Positions 27,501-36,172 of a stretch of 64,000 nt of DNA are shown piece after piece. Source of the DNA: Aspidiotus rigidus. Lineage: Eukaryota; Arthropoda; Insecta; Hemiptera; Diaspididae. Made by a program: the position numbers and the translations under genes. The notes under the pieces were generated by a model. The model made no database searches, was not told where the DNA came from, and saw only the letters and a program-made list of their open reading frames with translations. The stretch's first letter is position 1; each line of letters begins with the position of its first letter. Location: assembly GCA_035079385.1 (NCBI GenBank), contig JAVHKY010000034.1:682001-746000 (forward strand), in the 5' to 3' direction.

Positions 27501-27731
27501 TGGCGTTGGGCCTTGCGAGTGCGACGACAGCGCTAACGTCGGCTGCGACGACGAAGCACTTCCGTGTGGCAAATGATAGGCGGCCGGAATATGAGTCCCT
27601 GAAGCAGTCAACGTCGGTCCAGTAGACAAATACGATGCCGAGTGCGGCGAAATGCTATTCGCAGCAGACGGTACCGACGCCGTCCCTCCAGTTGCTAACG
27701 GTATTGAATTCGTTCCAGTCAGGCTCGTCAT
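2326..27731 (-). CDS. eIF4G: eukaryotic translation initiation factor 4 gamma (eIF4G), 27 coding exons
   Basis: This is the scaffold of the cap-binding complex eIF4F. In the family it binds eIF4E, eIF4A, eIF3 and poly(A)-binding protein to recruit the 43S ribosome in the cytoplasm. Coding exons, 5' to 3': 27731-27449, 24030-23981, 18283-18185, 17979-17935, 17860-17728, 17655-17381, 17303-15995, 10175-10122, 9423-9203, 8903-8789, 8090-7957, 7869-7774, 7695-7522, 7434-7297, 7210-7001, 6920-6696, 5177-4889, 4441-4317, 4231-4092, 4007-3928, 3849-3611, 3540-3368, 3293-3214, 3138-2936, 2859-2769, 2691-2569, 2486-2326. All introns are GT-AG, phases agree throughout, and the total is 5265 nt including the stop (1754 aa, normal for a metazoan eIF4G). 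Identity rests on the eIF4E-binding segment, the MIF4G core ([41 protein letters not shown]), MA3 and W2. The weakest joins are the 10122-10175 exon (poor polypyrimidine tract) and any exons skipped in the large introns. Confidence 0.93.
3611..4441 (-). CDS. eIF4G: eIF4G linker exons and start of MA3
   Basis: Exons 4441-4317, 4231-4092, 4007-3928 and 3849-3611. The linker contains [20 protein letters not shown] (like the GW-TVP-KG segment after MIF4G in vertebrates), then a Ser/Pro/Thr-rich stretch with [10 protein letters not shown]. It ends in [20 protein letters not shown], the first helices of MA3. The acceptor of the 4231 exon is a tandem ACAGCAG site, so two splice forms differing by one Gln codon are possible. 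Confidence 0.9.
4522..4595 (-). ncRNA. C/D-box snoRNA in eIF4G intron; predicted guide for U6 snRNA A47
   Basis: In transcript orientation this has C box ATGATGA (4589-4583), D' box CTGA (4562-4559), C' box ATGATGA (4553-4547) and D box CTGA (4530-4527). The 13 nt before D' (GCTAATCTTCTCT) are perfectly complementary to the U6 snRNA segment AGAGAAGAUUAGC. The fifth nucleotide upstream of D' pairs with A47, a known 2'-O-methylated U6 residue. The D box lies 85 nt upstream of the 3' splice site (4442/4441), typical spacing for intronic snoRNAs. The terminal stem is weak. The guide before D (AATAGAAGTGCGT) has no target I recognise. Confidence 0.85.
4889..7869 (-). CDS. eIF4G: eIF4G MIF4G (HEAT-repeat) domain exons
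   Basis: Exons 7869-7774 (Gly-rich, SGGGGGN), 7695-7522 (ends in the conserved DAWKP region), 7434-7297, 7210-7001, 6920-6696 and 5177-4889. The MIF4G domain begins [17 protein letters not shown] and runs through [50 protein letters not shown] and [17 protein letters not shown] to WVPRR (about residues 997-1225). In the family this crescent of alpha-helical repeats binds eIF4A and RNA. All intron phases here are 0 except after 4889 (phase 1). One acceptor is AAG rather than CAG/TAG (exon 7210). Confidence 0.95.
7957..10175 (-). CDS. eIF4G: eIF4G exons carrying the KKK-ELNKK segment and the eIF4E-binding motif
   Basis: Exons 10175-10122, 9423-9203, 8903-8789 and 8090-7957. The 9423 exon starts [18 protein letters not shown], matching the Lys-rich KELNKK segment upstream of the eIF4E site in vertebrate eIF4G. 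The 8090 exon holds [26 protein letters not shown] (8029-8049, about residues 876-882) aligns with the canonical YxxxxL-phi motif (YDREFLL in vertebrates), with Met at the usual Leu position. The 54-nt exon at 10122-10175 has a weak acceptor (TTCGAGCAG) and may instead belong to a transcript starting at an internal promoter just upstream. Confidence 0.85.
10190..10720 (-). promoter_or_regulatory. candidate internal promoter of eIF4G
   Basis: This CpG-dense island in an otherwise AT-rich intron lies just upstream of the 54-nt exon at 10175-10122. It contains a YY1-like motif (AAAATGGTGGCC near 10480-10492, plus orientation). A transcript starting here could initiate at the ATG at about 10171 in frame (MRIVEEEIM), giving a short isoform lacking the disordered N-terminus but keeping the eIF4E motif and all folded domains. 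Inference from composition and position. Confidence 0.35.
12146..12270. mobile_element. foldback MITE, about 50-bp inverted arms
   Basis: Arms 12146-12195 and 12221-12270 are nearly perfect inverted repeats (starting ATACTCTGTTCACATTA) around a 25-nt loop, inside an eIF4G intron. Confidence 0.75.
13030..13244. mobile_element. MITE with long inverted repeats, TATAGGGCTTTT family
   Basis: Two arms of about 88 bp (TATAGGGCTTTTCCATG at each end) flank a loop of roughly 40 bp. Ends are consistent with a TA duplication. The terminus matches the element at 49060-49280, so they form one family. Confidence 0.8.
13965..14254. mobile_element. MITE-like element with TAGGYGGCGTAAC termini
   Basis: The left end TAGGCGGCGTAACTT and right end GTTACGCCACCTA are imperfect inverted repeats. 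A second matching block (ACAAAGGTRATCATGG) lies inside each end. Intronic; target duplication unclear. Confidence 0.55.
15995..17303 (-). CDS. eIF4G: eIF4G giant low-complexity exon
   Basis: A single 1309-nt exon (about residues 296-731) opens after TCGTTGCAG and ends at GAAG|GTGAGT. It is dominated by Ser, Thr, Pro, Ala, Gly and Lys, with runs such as [16 protein letters not shown] and repeated KPP and SSVP patterns, and has no recognisable fold. It is more GC-rich than the flanking introns. The length and composition fit the intrinsically disordered N-terminal half of eIF4G, which is poorly conserved between phyla. Open stretches seen in its other frames are shadows of this exon. Confidence 0.9.
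17381..18283 (-). CDS. eIF4G: eIF4G N-terminal exons (18283-18185, 17979-17935, 17860-17728, 17655-17381)
   Basis: Four in-phase exons encode about residues 112-295. They are rich in Asn, Pro, Ser and Gln (for example [15 protein letters not shown]) and end in a charged stretch, [18 protein letters not shown]. That stretch resembles the IRDPN-GK-I segment found N-terminal to the core in vertebrate eIF4G. Donors are GTAAGT or GTTAGT and acceptors have good pyrimidine tracts. In the family this part is disordered and carries poly(A)-binding-protein contacts; I cannot point to a defined PABP motif here. Confidence 0.85.
19330..21215 (+). mobile_element. 5'-truncated non-LTR retrotransposon (I/Jockey-like) with RNase H, decayed
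   Basis: Conceptual fragments include [20 protein letters not shown] and a degenerate GAF-T-P segment from the RT end, then RNase H pieces ([20 protein letters not shown]). A 3' region matching the EE-L-RLRIGHTRLTHS-L cysteine-rich tail follows, ending in a poly(A) run at about 21198-21215. It has many stops and frameshifts and is split by the hAT element at 19452-20047. It lies opposite to eIF4G in an intron. A fragment, not a functional gene. Confidence 0.75.
19452..20047. mobile_element. non-autonomous hAT element inside the LINE
   Basis: Termini are GCAGTGTTTCTCAACC and GGTAGAGAAACACTGC, with an 8-bp flanking duplication gccctagg/ggtctagg (two differences). The left end continues CGGTGTGCCGCGGCAC. 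No transposase frame seen. Confidence 0.8.
21370..22190 (+). mobile_element. second LINE fragment (RNase H to 3' end), decayed
   Basis: Translated pieces include [18 protein letters not shown] (RNase H start), [13 protein letters not shown] (RNase H C-terminal region) and [13 protein letters not shown]. The order matches the copy at 19.3-21.2 kb, same strand, but the sequence is divergent. No intact ORF. Confidence 0.65.
22200..25018. other. eIF4G: intronic sequence flanking exon 23981-24030
   Basis: Apart from the 50-nt coding exon, no ORF with recognisable composition, no TE terminus and no RNA motif was found. Confidence 0.4.
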
Positions 27732-27748
27732 GCCATCTTGTATCGTAC
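23981..27748 (-). CDS. eIF4G: eIF4G first coding exons (27748-27449 and 24030-23981)
   Basis: The exon at 27748-27449 follows the acceptor GTGTTTCAG and ends at a GTAAGTG donor. The ATG at 27731-27729 opens residues 1-94, a Ser/Thr/Pro/Gly-rich low-complexity stretch beginning [16 protein letters not shown]. The next exon, 24030-23981 (50 nt), encodes [16 protein letters not shown] and joins in phase. The frame is also open upstream of the ATG (TIQDG precedes M), so an N-terminal extension is possible if an upstream exon supplies a start. I saw none, so I chose 27731. A second ATG at 27736-27734 starts a two-codon uORF whose TGA overlaps the main ATG. Confidence 0.8.
25019..25487 (+). repeat. 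dispersed repeat copy A
   Basis: Begins CAGTGGCAGATCC and ends in a block (25386-25487) with GTAGCGTGGAAAGTGGCGCT and CCCTTACAG. It is repeated about 1.3-1.4 kb downstream in the same orientation at 26397-26786. Confidence 0.6.
25690..25867. mobile_element. short hAT-like MITE (CAGGGTTG termini)
   Basis: Ends are CAGGGTTG and CAACCCTG, flanked by gaaaaaac/gaaaaatt (6 of 8 matching). The interior repeats GTTTTAAAC-like and ACATGTTT motifs. Confidence 0.5.
26397..26786 (+). repeat. dispersed repeat copy B
   Basis: CAGTGGCAGAGCC start. The end block 26686-26786 is similar over its whole length to 25386-25487. Family unknown; no ORF supported. Confidence 0.6.
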
Positions 27749-27977
27749 CTGAAACACGCGTAAAATTCTCAAATCAACGTACGTACACGAGCAATGCCAA
27801 CGAGAGGCCCGAAAATAAATTAAATAAACAAATATTATTCGTGCGCGTCGTATAATATAAAAATTTACAACGAACACACGTGAATGCTGTGCAACGAGGA
27901 GAAAAAAAAAAATTATAGACTTCGTCACCACGTTTCGCGAAGTTGTAAGAAAATTTCGCGTCAACCTCCTCTCTCAC

Positions 27978-28330
27978 GTAAGTTTACGCGGGCGAATGCC
28001 CTGACACGTGGGTATCGTTATCGTGCACTGTGAATAACCTCCGAAGCGAAGGAGAAGATAAAAAAAAAAAAAAGAACGAAATAGAAAGAAGAAAACTTCT
28101 TCCTTCAAACAACGTCGTACTGAGTTCTACAGTGTTTTTGCACGCCGCTCCGCGACTCACGAAGTCTGGCACACGCTCTATCGTCGCAATTTTCTCATCG
28201 TCGACGTATCTAAATTTAAAGCCCGACCGACCGACCAACCAACGTTCTCTACCTTCACTCTTCAAACCAATCTCACACACGTACAGAACATCACCAATCG
28301 TAATTCATGCTAATCAACAGATGGAGTTAT
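27978..28330 (-). promoter_or_regulatory. candidate alternative first exon/promoter near eIF4G coding start
   Basis: A CpG-enriched segment sits immediately upstream of the first coding exon, with a GTGAGA donor at 27977. The next acceptor is 27751-27749 (TTTCAG), giving an intron of about 230 nt. No long ORF in frame with eIF4G. The transcription start is not determinable. Confidence 0.4.
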
Positions 28331-29639
28331 CTCTACTCAGGTCGAACGATAGTCGAAAGTACTACACGGTAAGTGTAATCTTTAGCGCATACCTCAAAAC
28401 CGCAACTTCAAAGTTACCGAAAATGAATGGTGAAACAATGGGTTGCTCAATCGAAACCTCCTAAACATTTCCACGGGCCCCAAATTTGAAAAAATTTCCA
28501 TTAATTTTTGGGACTTTTACGTACTAAATTTGGTGCTCTAAGAATAGTACTGCACTTTCTTCTATCGGTAAACAGTATTTGCCAATAATAAAAGTTATAA
28601 TAATGCGCAGATAGTTTGGTTTGTACAATTGAGTGTTCCAGTACGGAAAATTTGAGTAAGAATTCGGCTCGAACGTTCACGGACGTGGAGGAAACGATAA
28701 CACACTTCCACTCGTTCGTCGATTTTCAAACATATCTAGAATCTTGTCAACTACCCAACGCATGAAGGTGAAGGCATATTCCTAATTCGAAATCTTTCAA
28801 TTACCTTTCGCAATTAAATTTTGGTTTTCTGACAGACCCGAGAAAATTATTGAATTTCACGAATGCGCGGATGAGGTGAGCTGAGGTAGATTCTCGACGA
28901 TCGAAAAAGAAAAAAACGACGATTTTAACCCGAGCTATAATTTATGCACACTTAAAATTATTCTCGACGTCATTAAAGAAGCAATCGATTTTCTTTTTCC
29001 CTTTTGGGAAAGTAGTGAGACTCCAAGTCGGTAATTTACCCAGGTTCCAAGAAGATTCGTCGAACTGTTCTCGAGGTCAAAAACATTGTAACGCAGTGTG
29101 CAACGTCCTTCGCTGAAATGCGCAGGCTAAAATAATGATTCATCTAATCTCGCGAGTATATCCATTGTCTACTAATATTGCTCAATACGCGTGCACATAC
29201 TAATCTTTCTTTGTCTACAATATTTTAGTGTTTTCGAGTCTTATATTCATTTATTTACTCGTACACACTACGCGACTCAAAATATTATATGCTCTCGGCT
29301 GTGGCTATTTGGTTTTTTTCTATCGAGACAAGAATTTCCGTGGGCTAGAAAAATTTTAACAGAAAATCAAAGACATTAATTGTGCAAAAGAGGACTTCGA
29401 ATTTTCACCAAATAAGACTGACTTTACAGCGAGGGAAAAAAAGCCAAAATTACAGGTTCATCGAGCACAAACACTACTATTTTGATACATGACTGCGTGT
29501 GTGTCAATGTGAAAACTGATGCGACAAGTTTCCGGCCCGTGGAAGCCACCGTTGAGTAGACCAACTCTGAGAGAAGTACATATTTACAAATTATCCAATG
29601 GATTTGGATCGAATTATACATAGACACTTTTATGAATTT
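28331..29639. other. non-coding, nothing recognised
   Basis: AT-rich sequence upstream of the candidate proximal promoter. No TE ends or ORFs supported. Confidence 0.4.
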
Positions 29640-31880
29640 TAGTTTATTCTCCCTTCTAAGCCCCCACGGAAAAACAAAAACCACGGGTTTTTAATGGCGT
29701 TTAACGAGGGGTAGCAGAGAACCTGTTGTAAACTCATATGATACGAGAGAATTGGGACGCAAGAAAACTGATTTATGACAACATCAGATTGGGACGTCAC
29801 AGACCCGGATACTGGAGCTATGTATGATAGGAAAGGTACTTGAAAAATTTCCGACTTCCGAGCTATATATGATACGACCCCCCCCCCCAAGTCTATCTAC
29901 ATGATAGGAGGACGACTCAATACTTGATACAACCTCCAAGCTATACTTGGAAAATTGTCGACTTCGGCGCTACATATGATTCGACCTTAAGGTTGCCGGA
30001 CGAACGGCGGACATTTTTTCCGACACTCCCTGATAAAAGCGGTTCTCTGTTAGATCAGGGCTGACATTTTTCCCAGGATTGCTTTTCCCGAACTGTTCCC
30101 GGTTTTTCGCACCCTTTTAACAGGGAACCTATTTTATTAGTTTTTTCTTTTCTTTTTTTCTTCTTCTTTCTTTTTTTTTCTGGAAAAAATATCCGCTGTC
30201 TACCGCCCGGCAATCTCAAGATCGTTTAGAGGTCGAGCTCCTACCATATATAGCTCGGAAGTCGAAAATTTATTGCTTCATAGTCCAAGACTGTGACGTT
30301 ACAATTTGATGACGTCATAGATCAGCCTTGTGACGTCACAGCTCCGAAGTTCGGATTTGTGACGTCACAAAATGACGTTTGATGTCACAATCTGATGACG
30401 TCATAGATAAGTTGTTTTTTCAAGTCCTCTCCTATTATAAATACTCGTAGTTCAAAAGTCCAGGCCTGTGATGTCACAATTTGATGCCGTCATAGGCCAG
30501 CCTCGTGATGCCCCATAAAACGGGTTCCCTGCCACCCCTCTTACAACTCCGTCAAAGAACCCGTGAGTTTTCTTCATATTTACTGATCGCAGTATTCTTA
30601 AGAGTGCGTGAGAGAGGAGGAGGGGGGAGGAGTTCGTTGTAATTTTTCACGATGAAATTTTCCTTAATCTGAAGTATTCAACCCTTTCTATTATTGAGTT
30701 TTAGGAAATTTCGCTAACCAGAGCGGGGATTCTTCGACTTTTCCAGGTCTCACGAAATTCCACGATTTTTCCCGATTCTTCAGAAAAAAAAGGCCCTGAA
30801 AATGAACATGGCACGGCAATGAGGAAACTCTGTCTACCACCACTGACTCTAAAATATATCTGTCGGATAGATTTTGTCGAATCATAGCTTGCTCTCAACT
30901 TCCGAGAAAATGGACCCGAGAAATCAACTTTGCTCAATCAGGTTGGTGACTGAAATTCCCTTTCAGGAACACCAATAGTTCTCAGAGGCATGGTTCAAGC
31001 TTTGGATCCACGAGCTTTCCTCGGCCAACTCCCAAACCTGTTGTCTTCTTACCACCCAAATTACTCGAGTCTCCTTGTCGTCATTTTCCAATTTCGTCCT
31101 TTCCTTTCGTGGTTCTCTATTTCCCACCAATTCAGCGTTGCTCCTTAATCTAATATCTTTATAAGAGCTTCCATATTTCTTCTCTGGTATCATAAAGTTT
31201 GAACAGAAGATACGGAGCCAACGACTGATAGCGAATTTCGCTATTCCAACAGACGGGGATTCTGTTCTAATACAAAATTACTTTAGAAAATTCGCCACGC
31301 GCCGTCTGATGATTGGCAAAAACTGACCACGACGCCATCAGATCATGACGCCATAAGGTCAAAAGTCAAAATTTTCCCTAGTCCTCCTCCTATCATAAAA
31401 TGATAATAATTATATAGGAGGACATAAAAATTTCCCCTTTGTACCATATTATTGGACAGAAAAGGTACTTGAAAAAATTACCCATAATAAATGACAACAG
31501 AGGGATTTTGAATTCTCAAGTTCGCCCGTGGTCCCCGTTCAAGTTCGTTAAGGAAGCCGTCGGGTTTTTCTGCCTTCTCTCCAACAGGGGACGTGTTTAA
31601 AAAGAGTTCTTCAGAAAAAAAAAAACGTCCTCCGGGCAAATGGTAAATCTGAGACAGGCGGGCTATCGACCTACTTTATTGGGACTTCGAAACATTCTGA
31701 TCTACAAGGGTCAAGTGAACTTGAAAAAAATTCCGAATATTATCCATGAGAAGTATGAGGAAGATGTTGGAAAATTTTGTCCATCGAGTTGTATACCGAG
31801 GAGAAAGACTTGAAAAAATTTCGACCTTCGAGCTCTATGTATAAGGAGGGGCTCGCAGGAACGCATAAGGTAAGAGAACA
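29640..31880. repeat. cluster of TGACGTCA-rich dispersed repeats with a tandem unit of about 43 bp
   Basis: Degenerate tandem units of the type GACTTGGAAAAATTTCGACCT / CCGAGCTATATATGATAGG recur here in both orientations. Palindromic TGACGTCA occurs at 30310, 30331, 30360 and 30396. Terminal blocks AACAGGGAACCT (30117) and, inverted, CATAAAACGGGTTCCCTGCC (about 30515-30535) mark one copy. Non-coding. Confidence 0.6.
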
Positions 31881-32430
31881 AAGGCAGCTGCGGTTTTTTT
31901 TTTTTTTTCAAAATCAGAATCTGTTCAAGGGGAAGAGAGTATTTATGATCGTTTGCGTTACACATAGACACTTTCGACTCCCTTTCCTTCTTTCCTCCGA
32001 CTGCAAATATATTGGTTTTCGAGCATTAGTCAAGCCTTCAGCCTCCTAATCTCACCCTCTTCACTGCGCCCATACCATCTTTCCTAATAGGAAGAGAATT
32101 ATTTTTTTTTCACTAGAATTTGTCCTCTTGCTAACAGCCGATTCTACAAACCCTACCGTCCAGCCAGCTTTCTTCAGAATTTCCTGATACCTTCTAACTC
32201 CTCGAGTGCTTATTGGTCGGAGCTGCGTCGTGTAGAAGGACCAAGTATTCGTTAATAGAAGACTCGAGCAGGGTCACGGAAGGAGGGGGAAACCTTTTCT
32301 TCCCGGCCCGCATTCATATTAGGTTGGATTCAAAATTATAATCTTGACCATAGATTACGAAACCTTATTTGCCCCGGTCCGGCCCCGTTTGGCTTTTCGC
32401 AGCCTTGGACACGATGAACTGAGTCAATAA

Positions 32431-32705
32431 GGGGGCGTCCATAAATTACGTGAGGCATTTAAGGGAGGGGGTCCAGTCAAATCTCAACAAATCTTACGTG
32501 AGGGAGGGGCGGGGGGGGGGGGTCCTCGGAAAATCTCACGTAATTTTTCTCATGCTTCCAAATATTACAAAAGTTGGTTGAATTTCACGCGTTTCATTAT
32601 TTTTACAATAAAAACATGTATTTTAAGAAATCTCACGTGAGATAAATGGGGATTGGGGTGTCGGAAAATAGCAAAAACCACCTCACGTAATTTATGGACG
32701 TTCCC
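32431..32705. mobile_element. PIF/Harbinger-type MITE
   Basis: Terminal inverted repeats GGGGGCGTCCATAAATTACG and CGTAATTTATGGACGTTCCC are flanked by TAA on both sides (32428-32430, 32706-32708), the usual 3-bp target of this superfamily. The internal G-run at about 32510-32522 is low complexity. Confidence 0.75.
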
Positions 32706-33168
32706 TAACAGCTTTAGCTTCATAGCTCTAGTTCAAGAGAACACATAGAAACTTCCTCACGTTCTACGACGTCCACCAGATTCGAAATTACGAAGTTCAC
32801 GACTTATTAGAACTTTTTCACGACAGTTCAATCGTAATGTAATCAAACTGAAGCGCACTTGAGGAGTTTGGGATGGGCAAAAGAGAGTTGCATGACAGTC
32901 TTAATTCATGACCTTCGATTCACTCTATAATCACTGACTTCATGGCCTGCTTCGTCCTGTAAAACCGCAGAAGAACTTTGGATATTTTTTCGGGCTGGGA
33001 TTCGTGTACATTTTTCAATCTTGTCTCATCTTTGCTGCTATCCTCATCAAAGATTGAACCGAATAGACGTGATAAAGAAAATTTATTTGAGTGCAATGCA
33101 TACAATCGACGTTCGAACGCTTGATCATCCCATTTCAGTCAGTCAAATTCATCACGGTCGTGATCCTT

Positions 33169-33351
33169 AGTAGTATAGGGGGCACCACAACCCGAAAAAC
33201 AGCACAAAAATGACGAGGCGAGATACTACAGAACTCGTACTCGAGTACAATGACATAAGTGGTGATTGAAGACAGTGAATAAATTGGTTGGGTTAATGAT
33301 ATTACGTCATTTTTGTGCTGTTTTTCGGGGTATGGTGCCTCCTATACTACT
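33169..33351. mobile_element. foldback MITE
   Basis: Arms AGTAGTATAGGGGGCACCAC and GGTGCCTCCTATACTACT pair, followed by CGAAAAACAGCACAAAAATG and its complement. ATCCTT flanks both sides as a 6-bp duplication. Confidence 0.7.
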
Positions 33352-35094
33352 ATCCTTAGCAACCTTAGTTCGGGTCGTGCTTTCTCCAAGTTTTCAAAAA
33401 CTCGCTGTTCAAAGTCCATCAAAAATCTTCCATCAAAAGATCACATAACCGTGAAGAATCCACGTTACATGGAAACGTTTTCTTGGTCATAAGATGCGAT
33501 GTTGATAGAAAAGTTCTTAAAAACATACCAAGATAGAAAGAATGCTTACAGAAAAACATGATCAGGTATAAGATTTTCAACTTTTTTTTGTTGTTGCAGA
33601 AAGAAGGGCTGACAGTAAAACGCAATGGCATTCGAGCGTACTACCTATACGTGGGACGCAGCAACTAAAATATTACGTACATGAAGATACTAAAATAGAA
33701 TGGATAGAAAGGAGGAAAAGAAAGAAAGAAAAAAAAAAAAAAAAAAAAGAAAGGAAAAATACGACGAAATATCTAAACGTTGGAACAACAACGAATTACG
33801 AAATATATACACAAATGAACCGTATACACGATTAGGGCCTCTTCTTCCCAACTCATTATAACGCATCTATACCGAGTAGTTAGTTAATGTAACAACGATA
33901 AGGCCATGGTCTTACATTAGCTTTGGCCTATTTATAGGTGGACTAGAACTCGGTCAAAAACGCTTCACACGAGACAGCTGATTTTCCACGAATGAATCGC
34001 GCGATTCTCGCTCACAAGTTCCAATATAGTGTCAAAATAATAATGACGCGATCATTTTTTTCAAATTTCTAGCCACCAATCGCGTTCACGTGACGGAAAA
34101 CAGGTGCAAACTCACGGATAGAACAAAAAAAAAAAAATCTGACACGATTCTCGTACAAAATTACTGAAGAGGATTCTTCCTTACCATTTGGCACAAAAAT
34201 TCTCGTCCTTTCTAAAATTTTCCACTTCCAAGTCGAGAAGAACTAAGTATACTTTACAGCCTACCCACTATCGGTAAACCACAATATTTTGCAGCTCTGT
34301 TGTCATCTGGTCCCACCGTATTCATTTTTTTGACAAATTTCATCCTTTTCGAATGGGAAGTACGTGTTCATCTTTTTCTAGAAATAGCCTGACTGACCGT
34401 TCAATGAATCTCCATTCTATTCTTTCAACTGTTTCAGTTTTAACTCATATTCTAGGTTTTTGGGTAGGACGATAATCCAATTAGAACACGCTTGGTTTGT
34501 TTCACAATGAATTCTTAAACCTAGCTGTCTTTCATAGGTCGGGTCGATTGTGAGTGAATGAAATTAATAGAGAGGCTTAAGCTTAGCCAATACTTGAAGT
34601 CCATAGTTAGTAAGAAGTTCTCCAGCATCATCGACAATCCACAGAAAAACAGGGTTTCCTATTGAAATATGACTGCAAATCATGTTTCTCCAATCAGTCC
34701 AACACAATCGAGTGCAGATTAACTATTCCGTGCACTTTGGAAAATCTCACATGAAATAAGGAGGGAAAGGTCGAACCAAATTTCACGAAACCTCACCAAA
34801 GAAGGAAAACAAATAAAAATAGAGGAAGGAAAACTACAGGCACGTAAAATATTTCCAATTCCCTTGCGATTTGGCGCTAAAAACGTCAAAAATGAAAATT
34901 GAATGGTCACTAGTATCAAGATGTAACCAAACTGTATCCCTCATTCATTGTTCTCTCTATCGGATTATTTCGGGGATTGTAAGTGACAGCGAACTTGAGT
35001 CTTCTATCACATATTTCCAAGAATTGGATCCAAAAGTTGGAGCTAAACTGTCAGGCGTTAACAGCTTCTAGGGAGTCCTTGAATTTCAAAACGG

Positions 35095-35400
35095 AGTGTA
35101 CAAACGCGAAAGGACGAATACTCCGAAGGGAGAGTAAACCTTGCAAACTGCAGAAAAAAATATATAAAACGACGAGCGCTTTCGGTTAATAAACCATCAT
35201 CAAGCCTGAACTGAAAGCAACTGACGAACAGAAGAGGAAACCAAGGTATTAAGATTGGCCAAACGAGAAATCGCGGGGTGAATCATAAACCAGTTCAATG
35301 AGGCCATCTTCCGGAATGTACGAGTTGAGTACAGAGATACCATCGGTTATGCATTGTTTACTCTCCCTTCGGAGTATTCGTCCTTTCGCGTTTATTATGG
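35095..35400 (-). mobile_element. Penelope-like element terminal fragment in inverted arrangement
   Basis: Inverted arms GCGAAAGGACGAATACTCCG (35105-35138) and its complement (35358-35391) flank a loop. The loop contains, on minus, TTGATGATGG-TTTATTAA-CCGAAAGCGCTCGTC, typical of Penelope-like long terminal regions. The inverted copies encode NAKGRILRRESK in either direction. A relic only. Confidence 0.45.
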
Positions 35401-35518
35401 ATAGCCGTAACCTTGAGGAACGTATTCGTTTAACGAGTGTACAACTTGAGAGCTTCATAATCGGCTCATCATTTTCATGCAGAAAGGGTCGGTCTTTCGA
35501 GGAGCCCTTCAAATCTCA

Positions 35519-35697
35519 AACAGAGTGCACAACTTAAGTGCCTCGTAATCAGTTCCTGTTACAGCAACTAGTATCTATAAATCGCATCTCCCTTCAGAAT
35601 TTTCTCAAACAGAGTGCACAATTTGAGTGCCTCGTAATCAGTTCCTGCTACGGCAACTGGGATCCATAAAATAAATCGCATCTCCCCTCAGAATTCT
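35519..35697 (+). repeat. tandem duplication of an about 90-bp unit
   Basis: CAAACAGAGTGCACAA-TTGAGTGCCTCGTAATCAG...CGCATCTCCC-TCAGAATT occurs twice head to tail, with a partial third copy at about 35437-35470. Confidence 0.7.
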
Positions 35698-36172
35698 CGT
35701 ACATGTACCTGAATTGATATCCTGATATAGCTCAGCTCTAGGCGTCTACAAACAAAGAATTGATGATACCTGATGCTAAGAGCCCCGCTACATGAGCGGG
35801 GACAGCAACAAGCAACGGGCAACTACCAATGAAACATAACAAATTTATCAAGGAAGTTCAAGGGTGGCTACTGAAGGGAAATTCTGAAAATAATTGCCTT
35901 TTACTTCACCTTTTTTCCTTTTGTTGGGAGTACTTTCAAGAAATGCGCTCGCGGTTCAAGGTTAATGACGTCATGGAGGGGGTGGGGGAGAGAAAGAAGA
36001 AGTCTGGGAAAAATTTTGATAGGAGTACTTTCAAAAAATTTTCGTTTCCGCGAGCGCAAGCGGTCCGAGGTTGATTAGGTCACGGGGGCGGAGGATGGGA
36101 CTCGGAAAAATTTCCTCTCTCGAGCTATATGATAGGCGAGAGACTTGGAATAATTTTGACTCTAGAGCTATA

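Noticed and set aside
33720..33770. Purine-rich GAAA/A tract
   Set aside because: Simple low complexity, no linked element ends.
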